Counted from the first letter of the stretch, positions 8,151 to 16,702 are shown. The stretch: 52,894 nucleotides of DNA from UBA917 sp964435085 (GCA_964435085.1 CAYSXQ010000005.1:1-52894), one strand, 5' to 3'. Notes: generated from the letters alone by a model not told the origin. Translations and numbers: made by a program.

Positions 8151-8432
8151 ATGGCAAAGATGACTAAGTCACAAATTTTGGAATCATTAGCTAATGCTAC
8201 TGAATTGTCCAAGAAGCAGGTTAACAATTTTTTCACCGAATTAACTAATCTCGGTTACAAGGAAGTTAAGAAGAATGGTGAATTTGTCGTGCCTGGCTTT
8301 GGTAAAATCGTTAAAATGCACCGCAAGGCTCGTCAGGGTCGCAATCCAGCCACTGGCGCTACTATCCAGATCCCAGCTAAGACTGTTGTGAAGTTCCGTT
8401 TGGCTAAGGCTGCTAAGGACGCTGTTCTTTAG
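8151..8432 (+). CDS. HU/IHF family DNA-binding protein
   Basis: 93 aa from ATG 8151 (MAKMTKSQILESLANATELSKKQV). A TTG 24 bases upstream is in frame but would add residues not seen in the family. The sequence has the HU layout: two N-terminal helices, then the beta-arm region with VVPGFGKIVKMHRKARQGRN and the arm signature RNPATGATIQIPA, then the C-terminal helix AKAAKDAVL. The arm's Arg-Asn-Pro that intercalates in the minor groove is present. HU compacts and bends DNA in the nucleoid. It is monocistronic, with its own promoter, a long structured leader and a strong terminator. Confidence 0.95.
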   Translation: MAKMTKSQILESLANATELSKKQVNNFFTELTNLGYKEVKKNGEFVVPGFGKIVKMHRKARQGRNPATGATIQIPAKTVVKFRLAKAAKDAVL

Positions 8433-8452
8433 TCCTTAATTTTTTATTTCTC

Positions 8453-8487
8453 AAAAAAGTTCCTCCTTAAGGGGGAACTTTTTATTT
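8453..8487 (+). terminator. Intrinsic terminator of the HU gene
   Basis: The stem AAAAAGTTCCTCC / GGGGGAACTTTTT has a TTAA loop (8467-8470) and is followed by a T-rich run to 8487. Confidence 0.9.
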
Positions 8488-8513
8488 AGCAACTTTCTTG
8501 TTTTTGGAAAAAA

Positions 8514-8522
8514 TGTTATAGT
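8514..8522 (+). promoter_or_regulatory. Extended -10 promoter of pilC
   Basis: TGTTATAGT (TGn plus TATAGT at 8517-8522) has no clear -35. It lies about 50 bases before the pilC ATG and just after the HU terminator. Confidence 0.55.
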
Positions 8523-8573
8523 TAATCTTATTTAAGCATTTTAGCAGCTCTGCTAAGTGATCTATCTCTTCCT

Positions 8574-9785
8574 ATGCCTCTATTTAAATACAAAGTTATT
8601 AATCGTGATTTTGACAAAGAGTCTGGTACTATTGAGGCAGCCAGCGACAAGCAAGTTGAGAGTATTTTGTCTAACAAGGGCTACCAGATCATTAGCATTA
8701 GTCAAAGTTCTTCTAGCGATGGCCTCGGTAGCTTCTTTAGAGGTCTGGTCGGGCGAGTCACAATTAAGCAGCTAGTGGTTTTCATGCGCCAGTTTTCAGT
8801 TCTGATTAGCGCTAGTGTGCCACTATCGCAATCATTGCATATTCTATCTGAACAAGTTGAGCAACCAGCCTTACGCGCTGTTATTATGGAGATTTCCAAC
8901 AATGTCGATGCTGGTGAACGTTTGTCTGAAGCTATGTCTAAGCACCGCAACGTCTTTAGTGAATTCCACATCAGCGTTGTTCGTTCTGGTGAAACTTCTG
9001 GTAAATTGGACGAGTCTCTGATCTACTTAGCTGACGAAGAAGAAAAAAACTACGAAATGGTGCGTAAGCTCAAGGGAGCTATGACTTATCCAGTCATCAT
9101 TCTTATTACTATGGCTGGAGTTGGTGTGGCTATGATGATCTTTGTAGTGCCAAAACTCGTTACTATTTTTAATGAAGTCGGTGGTGAATTGCCGATTATG
9201 ACTAGGATGTTGATTGGTATTTCTGATCTAGTGCTCAACTATTGGTGGGCGTTACTGGCTGCTCTGCTGGGCCTAGTTCTCTTTATTAAATTTCTAACTA
9301 ATAAGCCCTTTGGCAAACGCTATATCGACCTCGCTCTCTTCCGTATTCCTATTTTTGGTAATATTATCAAGAAAATGGCTATGGTTCGTTTTTGTCGCAC
9401 TATGAGTACTTTGCTAGTTGGCGGTGTGACCATCTCGAATAGTCTAAAGATCTCTAAGGGTATCGTCGGCAATTCTGTCTTCCAGGATCTAGTCACTGAG
9501 ACCATCGCTGAAGTTGAAGAAGGTAATTCTGTCTCCACCGCCTTTCTTCGTTCCAAAGAAATTCCTGTTATGATGCCAAAGATGATGATGATCGGTGAAA
9601 AGACCGGTAAGCTTGACTTCGTCTTGGTTAAAATCGCCGACTTCTATGCTAAAGAATTAGATGCTATTCTTGATAACTTAATGGTTATTCTCGAGCCAGT
9701 CATCATGGTCTTCATGGGTATCGCCGTGCTCTTTATGGCAATGGCGATTATTATGCCGATGTATAATTTGACTAGCCAGTTCTAG
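8574..9785 (+). CDS. pilC: Type IV pilus inner-membrane platform protein PilC (GspF family)
   Basis: 403 aa, the normal family length. It starts with MPLFKYKVINRDFDKESGTIEA, the usual N-terminal GspF/PilC opening. Two T2SSF domains follow. The first (about residues 65-190) has FMRQFSVLISASVPLSQSL and GETSGKLDESL. The second (about 265-395) has FCRTMSTLLVGGVTISNSL and GEKTGKLDFVL. Three membrane segments lie near 170-190, 218-240 and 370-395. PilC sits in the inner membrane and couples the PilB/PilT ATPases to the growing pilus. No pilB, pilT or pilM genes are in the window. It has its own promoter and terminator, so it is not in an operon with the pilin gene that follows. Confidence 0.95.
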   Translation: MPLFKYKVINRDFDKESGTIEAASDKQVESILSNKGYQIISISQSSSSDGLGSFFRGLVGRVTIKQLVVFMRQFSVLISASVPLSQSLHILSEQVEQPALRAVIMEISNNVDAGERLSEAMSKHRNVFSEFHISVVRSGETSGKLDESLIYLADEEEKNYEMVRKLKGAMTYPVIILITMAGVGVAMMIFVVPKLVTIFNEVGGELPIMTRMLIGISDLVLNYWWALLAALLGLVLFIKFLTNKPFGKRYIDLALFRIPIFGNIIKKMAMVRFCRTMSTLLVGGVTISNSLKISKGIVGNSVFQDLVTETIAEVEEGNSVSTAFLRSKEIPVMMPKMMMIGEKTGKLDFVLVKIADFYAKELDAILDNLMVILEPVIMVFMGIAVLFMAMAIIMPMYNLTSQF

Positions 9786-9786
9786 A

Positions 9787-9932
9787 AAGTCTGAAAGTTC
9801 AAAGTCGTAAGTCGTAAGTCTCAAAGATTCAAATGATAAAAAATAAAAGCGTCTCAGATTTGAGACGCTTTTATTTTACTAAGTCTATGTTTACACAGTA
9901 CTTTAGACTTTCGACTTTGGACTTTCAGACTT
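9787..9932. repeat. Palindromic intergenic repeat (AAGTCTGAAAG type)
   Basis: 9787-9807 and 9912-9932 are inverted copies of AAGTCTGAAAGTYCAAAGTC with one mismatch in 21 bases. Short tandem AAGTCGT units follow the left arm. It encloses the pilC terminator. The design (short words, permuted, inverted) resembles the repeats at 7379, 47606 and 50041. Confidence 0.75.
9840..9877 (+). terminator. Intrinsic terminator after pilC
   Basis: A 17-bp perfect stem (9840-9856 with 9861-9877) has a GATT loop, a GC-rich centre (GCGTCTCA) and A/T flanks that give a T-tract in both directions. Confidence 0.92.
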
Positions 9933-9938
9933 AACCGT

Positions 9939-9967
9939 TTGTATCTTTTTTTAAAAAATGTTATTAT
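9939..9967 (+). promoter_or_regulatory. Promoter of the pilin gene
   Basis: TTGTAT (9939-9944), 17-base spacer, TATTAT (9962-9967) preceded by TGT, so both a -35 and an extended -10 are present. The predicted leader is about 88 bases. Confidence 0.7.
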
Positions 9968-10046
9968 GAATCCATAGAAGAAGTTTATTTAGAAAATATT
10001 TTTTAGGTAAACTTGTTAATTTGTTTATGTTGGCAAACAACTCAAG

Positions 10047-10054
10047 AAGGGGGG
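10047..10054 (+). promoter_or_regulatory. Strong Shine-Dalgarno of the pilin gene
   Basis: AAGGGGGG lies 7 bases before the ATG at 10062. Most genes in this window have no such site, so its presence marks the pilin gene for strong initiation. Confidence 0.8.
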
Positions 10055-10061
10055 TGAAACT

Positions 10062-10505
10062 ATGAATAAAATGAAGAAAGGTTTCACTCTTATCGAACTC
10101 TTAGTGGTTATTGTTATTATTGGTATTCTTGCTACCTTGGCGACTGTCGCCTTAGGCTCTGCTCGTACCAAGGCTCGCGACGCCCGTCGTTTGTCTGACG
10201 TTCGTCAGATGCAGACTGCTTTAGAACTCTACTTCAACGACCAAGGTGGATATCCTGCCACAGCTACTGTAGCTCCTGGCTTGTCTATTTCCACCGCTGG
10301 CGGTACTTACATGGCTAAGATTCCAGGTAACCCAGCTCCTTACGGTGAAGGCGGTTGTCCTAGTGCTGCTGCTAACTCTGCTTACATCTACACTCAGGAT
10401 AACGGTGGCTTGTCCTACACTATCTTGTACTGCTTAGGCGGTGCAACTGGTTCAATTTCCGCTGGTACTAACAGGGCAACTCCTGCTGGTATTACTGGTA
10501 GTTAA
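10062..10505 (+). CDS. Type IV pilin (major-pilin-like)
   Basis: 147 aa with a textbook class III signal: MNKMKKG, then FTLIELLVVIVIIGILATLA, cleaved after Gly with the essential Glu at +5. The rest resembles small GspG/PilA-like pilins: ARDARRLSDVRQMQTALELYFNDQGGYPA, then a short C-terminal domain with two Cys residues (GGCPS and YCLGG) that may form a disulfide loop. Its own promoter, a strong Shine-Dalgarno, and a strong terminator all suggest high expression, as for a major pilin. The next gene is an O-antigen-ligase-like protein that could glycosylate it. Confidence 0.93.
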   Translation: MNKMKKGFTLIELLVVIVIIGILATLATVALGSARTKARDARRLSDVRQMQTALELYFNDQGGYPATATVAPGLSISTAGGTYMAKIPGNPAPYGEGGCPSAAANSAYIYTQDNGGLSYTILYCLGGATGSISAGTNRATPAGITGS

Positions 10506-10517
10506 TCACCATCGATC

Positions 10518-10554
10518 TAAAAATACTCAGCCTCGGCTGGGTATTTTTTATTTT
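10518..10554 (+). terminator. Intrinsic terminator of the pilin gene
   Basis: AAAATACTCAGCC pairs with GGCTGGGTATTTT around a TC loop, followed by T's to 10554. Confidence 0.9.
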
Positions 10555-10561
10555 AGCGGGG

Positions 10562-10570
10562 TGTTATAAT
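10562..10570 (+). promoter_or_regulatory. Extended -10 promoter, probably leaderless
   Basis: TGTTATAAT (TGn plus perfect TATAAT) ends 9 bases before the ATG at 10580, with no -35 and no Shine-Dalgarno. Confidence 0.7.
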
Positions 10571-10579
10571 ATTTTCACT

Positions 10580-12880
10580 ATGATAGTCAATTCTACTCGC
10601 CTTGTGTCAATTTGCGACCGTGTTATTAATTGGTCAATCTACACTAGCTTAGCTCTAGTCCCAATTATCTTTGCTTTTTGGCAAGAGAATTTTAATATTT
10701 TTGAGTTAAACAAACTGCTTGTTTTTAAAAGCGCTTTAGTCTTAGCCTGGCTAGCTCTGCTTATCAAAATTACTATCACTAAGCAGTTGAAACTTAGTTT
10801 TGACTCTAAGATCCTGGTGGTCCTAGTAGTTTTGTTTATCTACATCATCGCTAATACTTTTCTTGCCCTTGACCCAGAGCAAAGCTTCTTTGGTATTTAT
10901 ATGCGTCAGCAGGGGGTACTTAGTCTTATTTATTATTGGCTCTACTTCCTGCTCCTGCTCTTTCACCTGCGGCCAGACCAATCCTTGCGACCTTATCTAC
11001 TTGCTATTGCTGTCGGTCTGTTACCGGTGCTTAGTTATGCCTTTGCTCAGAAGCTAGGCTTTGATCCTTTGCGCTGGACGGAGCCAGGGACTGGTCGCAC
11101 TTTTGCTAATCTCGGTCAACCTAATTTCCTAGCCTACTACCTCGACCTCACTATCTTTCTCTTGCTGGCCTCCTGGTCCTGGCTGAGTAAGACTTGGCAT
11201 AAGCTGTTTTTACTCTTCATTACCGCTCTGCAACTAGTCGTTCTCAGCTTCACTACTAGTCGCGGCGGTTTAATCGGTCTAATCGCTGGCGCCCTAGTCT
11301 TACTAGCTGCTAAGCTGTGGCGCTCGGGCCACAAAAAAACCCTATTCATCTCTCTTAGTTCTGTCATCGCTCTTGTTATCGCTTCGCATTTCTTTGTCCA
11401 TACTCTAGTGGCCAGGAACATTATTACTAATCCTGTCTTGATCCACTACGCCTCATCATTTAGCAGTCCTAGTGGCTCTAGTCAGGTTAGGCTTTTCTAT
11501 TGGCGCTCAGCTTGGCAGGATTTTGAGGCTAGTTCTTGGTCGAGGCGACTGTTGGGCTATGGCAAAGACGGCCAGCGCTCAGTCTTTGTTCGTTACTATC
11601 AGCCAACTTGGGGCTTACACGAGAAGCTTAATTCCTATCCTGATCGCGCTCACAATCTCATTATTGATATTTATTTAGAATTTGGCTTGATCGGCCTTGC
11701 TCTCTTTGCCTGGCTTAGTCTCTTAGTTGCCAGTCGCTCACTTAAATTCTGGCACACTTCAAGCACTCCTATCGCCAAATTAATCCCATATCTACTAGCC
11801 GCTCTTGTTGCCTATTTTGCCAGCAATCTCTTTGGCTTCCCTCTGACAACCCATTATCTTTATTATTATTTCATCCTTGCTCTACTCTGGATTATCGCTA
11901 CCTCTGCTTCCGAGCGGATTATTAAATTGCCCTTCTCTTCACTCTTTTGCTGGCTTACTATTGCTGGTCTTACTGCTTTTCAGGCCTTCTTCTTGTGGCA
12001 GTTTACCTACAAATATTTCATTGCTGATACTTATTTCATGAAGGCTAAAGTTGCTGAAGCTCGCCTTGATTGTGCCGGCGTCATTACTAATCTAAATCAA
12101 ACTATAGCTTGGCAGCCGCTGGATCTGTACTATCAAGAAAAATTTATCTTCATGTCTAATAACTGTCTGCCTCTCATTGATCAGGCTAGTCGCAAACAAG
12201 TGCTCAGGGCCTTATTGGAGCAATTATCGAAGCTGCGAGAGCGACCCTATGACTACGATCTAACTCTCAACATCGCTCGCTCCTATTCGCTCTTTGCTTA
12301 CTACTTTGATCCTAAGTACTATGCCGAGGCCGAGGGCTACTATCAACAATTAATCCAGCTTAATCCCGACATCTTATCTGCCTACCAAGACTACGGCCGC
12401 ATGAAAATCTGGGCAGGGGACTATGAAGCTGCTAAATCCATCTTTCGTCAGGGCATAGCTCGTAGCCCGATGCAGATCAGTAATTATCAAGACTTCGGCT
12501 ACACCGATTTGATCAATGGTCAGACTTACTATCTCTGGCAGCTTATCGCCACCTGTGACTACAATCAAAAGAACTTCAAAGAGGCCTTAGCTGTTTATCT
12601 AGACATCGAGTCTAAGCGTTTAGTTAGTGTTGAGCTTTATAAAAACATCGCCGATTCCTACTACCAACTTAATAATTATCCGCAAACAGAGGTTTATTTA
12701 AAAAAGAATCTTGTTCTGGTGCCATCTGATATTAACATTAATTTAAATTTGGCTACTTTCTATATGGAGCGCAATAATATTAAGGAGGCTAGGCGCTTCG
12801 CTCAGGCGGCTCTAGTAATCGATCCTAATAATGAAGATGTCCTTAAATTGATCGCTAAATTAAAAGACTTACTAAAATAA
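10580..12880 (+). CDS. O-antigen ligase / protein O-oligosaccharyltransferase-like protein with TPR tail
   Basis: 766 aa. About a dozen membrane helices occupy residues 1-470. The Wzy_C/WaaL hallmark TTSRGGLIGLIAG lies near 228. The large outer loop ends with DRAHNLIIDIYLEFGLIG, whose His358 matches the catalytic HN of WaaL and PglL enzymes. The soluble C-terminal 280 residues contain TPR-like helical pairs (EAEGYYQQLIQLNPDILSAY, EAARRFAQ-type repeats, NPDI, DPNN). These enzymes move a lipid-linked glycan to lipid A or to protein. Patescibacteria generally lack lipid A, and the gene directly follows a pilin, so pilin glycosylation is a reasonable inference. A polysaccharide polymerase is the main alternative. 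Confidence 0.82.
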   Translation: MIVNSTRLVSICDRVINWSIYTSLALVPIIFAFWQENFNIFELNKLLVFKSALVLAWLALLIKITITKQLKLSFDSKILVVLVVLFIYIIANTFLALDPEQSFFGIYMRQQGVLSLIYYWLYFLLLLFHLRPDQSLRPYLLAIAVGLLPVLSYAFAQKLGFDPLRWTEPGTGRTFANLGQPNFLAYYLDLTIFLLLASWSWLSKTWHKLFLLFITALQLVVLSFTTSRGGLIGLIAGALVLLAAKLWRSGHKKTLFISLSSVIALVIASHFFVHTLVARNIITNPVLIHYASSFSSPSGSSQVRLFYWRSAWQDFEASSWSRRLLGYGKDGQRSVFVRYYQPTWGLHEKLNSYPDRAHNLIIDIYLEFGLIGLALFAWLSLLVASRSLKFWHTSSTPIAKLIPYLLAALVAYFASNLFGFPLTTHYLYYYFILALLWIIATSASERIIKLPFSSLFCWLTIAGLTAFQAFFLWQFTYKYFIADTYFMKAKVAEARLDCAGVITNLNQTIAWQPLDLYYQEKFIFMSNNCLPLIDQASRKQVLRALLEQLSKLRERPYDYDLTLNIARSYSLFAYYFDPKYYAEAEGYYQQLIQLNPDILSAYQDYGRMKIWAGDYEAAKSIFRQGIARSPMQISNYQDFGYTDLINGQTYYLWQLIATCDYNQKNFKEALAVYLDIESKRLVSVELYKNIADSYYQLNNYPQTEVYLKKNLVLVPSDININLNLATFYMERNNIKEARRFAQAALVIDPNNEDVLKLIAKLKDLLK

Positions 12881-12902
12881 AAAGCCGTAATAAATTACGG
12901 CT
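12871..12902. terminator. Bidirectional terminator between convergent genes
   Basis: AGCCGTAA (12883-12890) pairs with TTACGGCT (12895-12902). The A/T-rich flank at 12871-12882 gives a T-tract on the minus strand, and a weaker A-rich flank follows on the plus side. Confidence 0.75.
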
Positions 12903-12920
12903 AGTAAAAATATCCAAGTC

Positions 12921-13403
12921 TTAGCTAGAGCTAAGCTTTAAAATATTATAGTCTTCAGCAAATTTTTGATGAATCGGATGCATTTCTTCTGGTGCTTTTT
13001 CAAAAAAACCAAATTCTGAAGCTTCATGATTGAGTTTGATTATGTTTATCAAATCATCAGGGATATTCAATTGCAGCGCTATACTAACGCTGTGTTTATA
13101 GCTACCGTCTGCTAATATTCCGTCCTCAAGAAATTCCATAGCTCCAAGTACTTTACAGGAGATTTCTGTTGGGCTAATACCTAGCTCGTTCTCGAGTATA
13201 CGATTTATTGCAAGCTTAAAACTTTCACCCTTTCTTATGCCTCCACCAGGGAAGTGCCATAATTTATTATATGGCTCAATGGCTCGTCTTGTTAAAAGAA
13301 CTTTGCCTCCGCTGTCTATAATCACACCATCGACGCAGACTCTAGCAGCGTGTTCTTGGATCATGTTATAAATATCATTTGGCACGGTTTCACCTATTTT
13401 CAT
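12921..13403 (-). CDS. Nudix hydrolase, GDP-mannose mannosyl hydrolase-like
   Basis: 160 aa. The Nudix region is GGGIRKGESFKLAINRILENELG. It keeps Gx5Ex7R and the final Glu-Leu-Gly, but the usual RE is RI and the EE pair is NE. The same kind of relaxed box is known in GDP-mannose mannosyl hydrolase (Gmm/WcaH), which releases mannose from GDP-mannose. The neighbouring GDP-mannose 3,5-epimerase supports a GDP-sugar substrate. A GGAG lies 8 bases before the ATG. The gene runs opposite to the glycan cluster and has a consensus promoter, so it is regulated separately. Possible roles are balancing GDP-mannose pools or housecleaning. Exact substrate is inferred. Confidence 0.75.
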   Translation of the reverse strand: MKIGETVPNDIYNMIQEHAARVCVDGVIIDSGGKVLLTRRAIEPYNKLWHFPGGGIRKGESFKLAINRILENELGISPTEISCKVLGAMEFLEDGILADGSYKHSVSIALQLNIPDDLINIIKLNHEASEFGFFEKAPEEMHPIHQKFAEDYNILKLSSS

Positions 13404-13446
13404 GGCTGATTCTCCAACCTACTTAGTAAAAGACAATTGTAAAAAT

Positions 13447-13475
13447 ATTATATAATCAATTAATGTTTTTGTCAA
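13447..13475 (-). promoter_or_regulatory. Consensus sigma-70 promoter of the Nudix gene
   Basis: On the minus strand TTGACA (13475-13470), a 17-base spacer and TATAAT (13452-13447) all match consensus. The leader is about 37 bases. Confidence 0.9.
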
Positions 13476-13571
13476 GGTATACTTAATGGCTATAACGAAT
13501 AGTCTTCATAATAGAGTCTGTTTTTTAATAGCTAATTTAGTAAGTACTTGTTTATATCAAAACTAAAAAAT

Positions 13572-13614
13572 GGCAAAAGGTCAAGTTGCCTTTTTGCTAT
13601 AAAAAACCTATTAT
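13572..13614 (+). promoter_or_regulatory. Promoter of the glycan cluster, overlapping a hairpin
   Basis: TTGCCT (13586-13591), 17-base spacer, TATTAT (13609-13614), about 55 bases before the first cluster gene. The -35 lies in the 3' arm of a hairpin (GCAAAAGG / CCTTTTTGC, 13573-13597) that could end transcripts arriving from upstream. Confidence 0.55.
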
Positions 13615-13671
13615 TATCTATGTATTACAGTATAAAAATTCATTCAGATTTCTAAAATTAATTATTTTTTT

Positions 13672-14634
13672 ATGAAGCAAGTGTTGGTTTGCGGCGCTGG
13701 TGGTTTTATCGGCAGTCATTTGGTTAAAAAGCTTAAAAATGAAGGTGCTTGGGTAAGGGGAGTCGATCTGAAGTATCCGGAATTTAGTCTCACTCATGCC
13801 GATGAATTTATCATTGGTGATTTACGTTCTCAACAGATTGTTGCCTCGATCTTGGATCGTCCTTTTGATGAAGTTTATCAATTAGCGGCTGATATGGGTG
13901 GGGCCGGTTACATTTTTACCGGTGAGCACGACGCCGATGTGATGTACAATAGCGCCATGATCAATTTAAACATTGCTCATTATGGTCGTCTTGCTGGCAT
14001 TCACAAAGTTTTTTATTCCTCTTCGGCTTGTATCTATCCTACTCACAATCAGCTTGATCCTAGTAATCCTAGGTGCAGTGAAGCAAGCGCTTATCCAGCA
14101 GCACCTGACAGTGAGTATGGCTGGGAGAAGCTTTTTAGTGAGCGTTTATATTTATCCTATGCTCGCAATTACGGTCTTAATATTCGCGTCGCTCGCTTTC
14201 ATAATATTTTTGGACCTGAGGGTGCTTGGCGCGGTGGCAAAGACAAGGCTCCAGCTGCCATCTGTCGCAAAGTTGCAGAGGCTGTCGATGGCGCTGAGAT
14301 TGAAATCTGGGGTGATGGTAAGCAGACCCGCAGCTTTTTGTATATTGATGAATGTCTAGAAGGTGTCTCAAGGCTCATGGCCTCTGACTTCATTGGCCCA
14401 GTCAATATTGGCTCTGAGGAAATGGTTAGTATCAATCAACTAGCAGAAGCTGTTATGACAATAGCTGCTAAAAATTTATCTATTAAGCATGTCTCTGGTC
14501 CCTTGGGTGTTCGAGGTCGCAATAGTGACAATAATCTCTTGCGTGAAAAATTGGCCTGGGCTCCTACTACTACTCTCAGACATGGCTTGGAAAAAACTTT
14601 CCATTGGATTAATGAGCAAGTAAAGAATCAATAA
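13672..14634 (+). CDS. gme: GDP-mannose 3,5-epimerase
   Basis: 320 aa extended SDR. The Rossmann motif GAGGFIGS starts at residue 8. It then follows the plant GME sequence block by block: AADMGGAGYI, MYNSAMIN, YSSSACIYP, EYGWEK, RFHNIFGPEGAWRGGK, DKAPAAICRK, WGDGKQTRSFLYIDEC, NIGSEEMVS and GVRGRNSDNNL. Cys120, Tyr149 and Lys153 have the same spacing (29 and 33) as catalytic Cys145, Tyr174 and Lys178 of the Arabidopsis enzyme. The enzyme converts GDP-D-mannose to GDP-L-galactose and some GDP-L-gulose. It is the first gene of the plus-strand glycan cluster, 3 bases before the ABC exporter genes. Possible acceptor-side users are the two GT11 enzymes downstream. Confidence 0.93.
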   Translation: MKQVLVCGAGGFIGSHLVKKLKNEGAWVRGVDLKYPEFSLTHADEFIIGDLRSQQIVASILDRPFDEVYQLAADMGGAGYIFTGEHDADVMYNSAMINLNIAHYGRLAGIHKVFYSSSACIYPTHNQLDPSNPRCSEASAYPAAPDSEYGWEKLFSERLYLSYARNYGLNIRVARFHNIFGPEGAWRGGKDKAPAAICRKVAEAVDGAEIEIWGDGKQTRSFLYIDECLEGVSRLMASDFIGPVNIGSEEMVSINQLAEAVMTIAAKNLSIKHVSGPLGVRGRNSDNNLLREKLAWAPTTTLRHGLEKTFHWINEQVKNQ

Positions 14635-14636
14635 TC

Positions 14637-15461
14637 ATGAGCGAAAACATCAAGGTAATTCAACCAAATATCAAATTTCATTGGAGTGATTTTCGTGAAC
14701 TGCTTGCTTATCGTGAGTTGCTCTACTTTTTAACTTGGCGCGATCTCAAAGTTCGTTATAAGCAAACCATTATCGGTGTTGCTTGGGTTATTTTTCAGCC
14801 TTTTATTACTATGGTAGTTTTCACTATCTTCTTTGGTAATTTTGCCAAAATGCCCACCGACGGAGCTCCTTATCCCATCTTTGTCTTTATTGGCCTGCTC
14901 TTTTGGCAATTTTTTAGCTCAGCGCTTAGTGACATATCCAACTGTCTAGTGGCTAATCAAGGCATTATTAGCAAGGTCTATTTCCCGAGGATTATTTTGC
15001 CTCTCTCTATGATCCTGACTAGGTTAATCGATTTTTTGGTGGCTTCGGCTATGTTGATTGTGCTCATGATCTATTACAGTTTTATGCCAAGTTTAATTGG
15101 TTTGCTTGTATTTCCAATTCTAATTTTGGTTAGTGCTATTGCGGCTCTGGGTCTAGGTTTATTTTTCGCTAGCTTAAACGTTAAGTATCGAGATGTTAGG
15201 TATGTCTTGCCTTTCTTTATCCAGTTAATGATGTTCGTCACTCCAGTTGTTTATTCTTCCAGTATTCTAGGTAGCTATGGCTGGATCTTAGCTCTTAATC
15301 CCATGGCTGGAGTTATTAAAACTGCTCGCAGCGAATTATTACAAAGTTACGCCACCAATTGGCTGCAGTTTACTTTATCAATGTGTGTTTGCGCTCTAGT
15401 CTTGATAATAGGCTGGCTGTATTTCCGCCATGAAGAACGCGCTAGCGTTGATACTTTTTAA
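14637..15461 (+). CDS. wzm: Polysaccharide ABC exporter, permease (Wzm-like)
   Basis: 274 aa ABC-2 type permease with about six membrane helices. Family signatures are the N-terminal amphipathic stretch LLYFLTWRDLKVRYKQTIIGVAWVIFQP, the segment SKVYFPRIILPLS, and LASLNVKYRDVRYVLPFFIQ-type sequence (here FFASLNVKYRDVRYV). Wzm pairs with Wzt to move finished lipid-linked polysaccharide across the membrane. It begins 2 bases after the epimerase stop, and the ATPase gene follows at once. Confidence 0.93.
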   Translation: MSENIKVIQPNIKFHWSDFRELLAYRELLYFLTWRDLKVRYKQTIIGVAWVIFQPFITMVVFTIFFGNFAKMPTDGAPYPIFVFIGLLFWQFFSSALSDISNCLVANQGIISKVYFPRIILPLSMILTRLIDFLVASAMLIVLMIYYSFMPSLIGLLVFPILILVSAIAALGLGLFFASLNVKYRDVRYVLPFFIQLMMFVTPVVYSSSILGSYGWILALNPMAGVIKTARSELLQSYATNWLQFTLSMCVCALVLIIGWLYFRHEERASVDTF

Positions 15462-15462
15462 T

Positions 15463-16698
15463 ATGTCGATTATTTCAGTGGAAAATTTAAGCAAAAGGTA
15501 CTTAATTAAACACAATAATGAGGCTTATTTAACTTTGCGTGACAAATTAGCTCATCCTATTAAAAGCATTCTAGAAAAAAGTTCTGGCAAAAGAGAAGAT
15601 TTCTGGGCTCTCAATGACGTTTCTTTTGAGGTAGAGGCTGGTGAAGTACTGGGTATTATCGGTCCCAATGGCTCTGGTAAGTCAACGCTCTTAAGAGTGC
15701 TATCTCAAATTACTCCTCCTAGCACAGGACGAGCAATCTTAAGAGGTCGCTCAGCCTCTTTATTAGAAGTTGGCACCGGCTTTCATCCAGAGTTAACTGG
15801 TAAAGAAAACATTTACTTGTCAGGAGTTATTTTGGGTTTAAGTAAGGCTGAAATTAGTAAAAAATTTGATGAAATAGTCGATTTTGCAGGAGTTGAAAAA
15901 TTTCTTGATACACCCGTTAAACGCTACTCTTCTGGTATGGGTGTGCGCCTAGGCTTTGCTGTCGCTGCTAATCTAAATAGTGATATTTTAATTATTGATG
16001 AAGTTCTTGCTGTTGGCGATATTGAATTTCAAAAAAAGTGTCTAAGAAAAATGGATGACATAGCCAAAAAACAAGGCAGGACCATACTATTTGTTAGTCA
16101 CGATATGGCTACTGTTACTTCCTTGTGTGAAAAGTGTCTATTTTTACTAAACGGCACTAATAAATTTATTGGTCCCACTCAAGATGCTGTTAATTATTAT
16201 AATAACTATTTTTCTGCTAATGAGATAGTTTTTGATCTGAAGTCTAGACAAGATAGGCAAGGCGGTGGTGAGTTAAAGTGTACTAAGGCTTGGGTAGAAA
16301 ATTCTCATGGTCAAGTAGTTAACAGGGTTAAGGTTGGAGAAGATGTTCGTCTAGTTATTCAATATCAAAAAATGACCGATATAGATATTAATAACTTATC
16401 TGTTAGCATCGCTCTCACTAACGAAGTTGGTCAGCAGCTCAGTGATCTCTCTAATGGAACAGTTTGGCACAAGGCTCCTGATTCTGGCAAAATTATTTGC
16501 CATCTCAAAAAGCTGCCATTAAACATTGGTAATTATTCCTTTAATTCTTCTATTAAAGTTAATGGAGTTTTAGCGGATGGCGTTACTGGAGTCGCTAATT
16601 TTTCGGTCGACAAAGGTGATTTTTTTGGTAATAATTTTTTACCGCACGTTACCCAAGGTTACTTTTTATTCGATCAATCTTGGGACCTAGTTAATTAA
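15463..16698 (+). CDS. wzt: Polysaccharide ABC exporter ATPase with Wzt_C domain
   Basis: 411 aa from ATG 15463 (MSIISVENLSKRYLI), one base after the permease stop. An in-frame ATG at 15430 would add eleven odd residues that overlap the permease. The ATPase has Walker A GPNGSGKST (about residue 67), signature YSSGMGVRLGFA, Walker B ILIIDEVLAVGD and switch SHD. The C-terminal 150 residues (ELKCTKAWVENSHGQ onward) match the beta-sandwich Wzt_C domain that recognises the non-reducing end of the glycan. Such exporters need a chain terminator, often a methyl group. FkbM and other methyltransferases downstream could supply it. Confidence 0.93.
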   Translation: MSIISVENLSKRYLIKHNNEAYLTLRDKLAHPIKSILEKSSGKREDFWALNDVSFEVEAGEVLGIIGPNGSGKSTLLRVLSQITPPSTGRAILRGRSASLLEVGTGFHPELTGKENIYLSGVILGLSKAEISKKFDEIVDFAGVEKFLDTPVKRYSSGMGVRLGFAVAANLNSDILIIDEVLAVGDIEFQKKCLRKMDDIAKKQGRTILFVSHDMATVTSLCEKCLFLLNGTNKFIGPTQDAVNYYNNYFSANEIVFDLKSRQDRQGGGELKCTKAWVENSHGQVVNRVKVGEDVRLVIQYQKMTDIDINNLSVSIALTNEVGQQLSDLSNGTVWHKAPDSGKIICHLKKLPLNIGNYSFNSSIKVNGVLADGVTGVANFSVDKGDFFGNNFLPHVTQGYFLFDQSWDLVN

Positions 16699-16702
16699 AT
16701 TT

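Noticed and set aside
8028..8162. An upstream coding frame after TAGGAGGGG in the HU leader
   Set aside because: The frame stays open but has no start codon at a suitable distance after the site.
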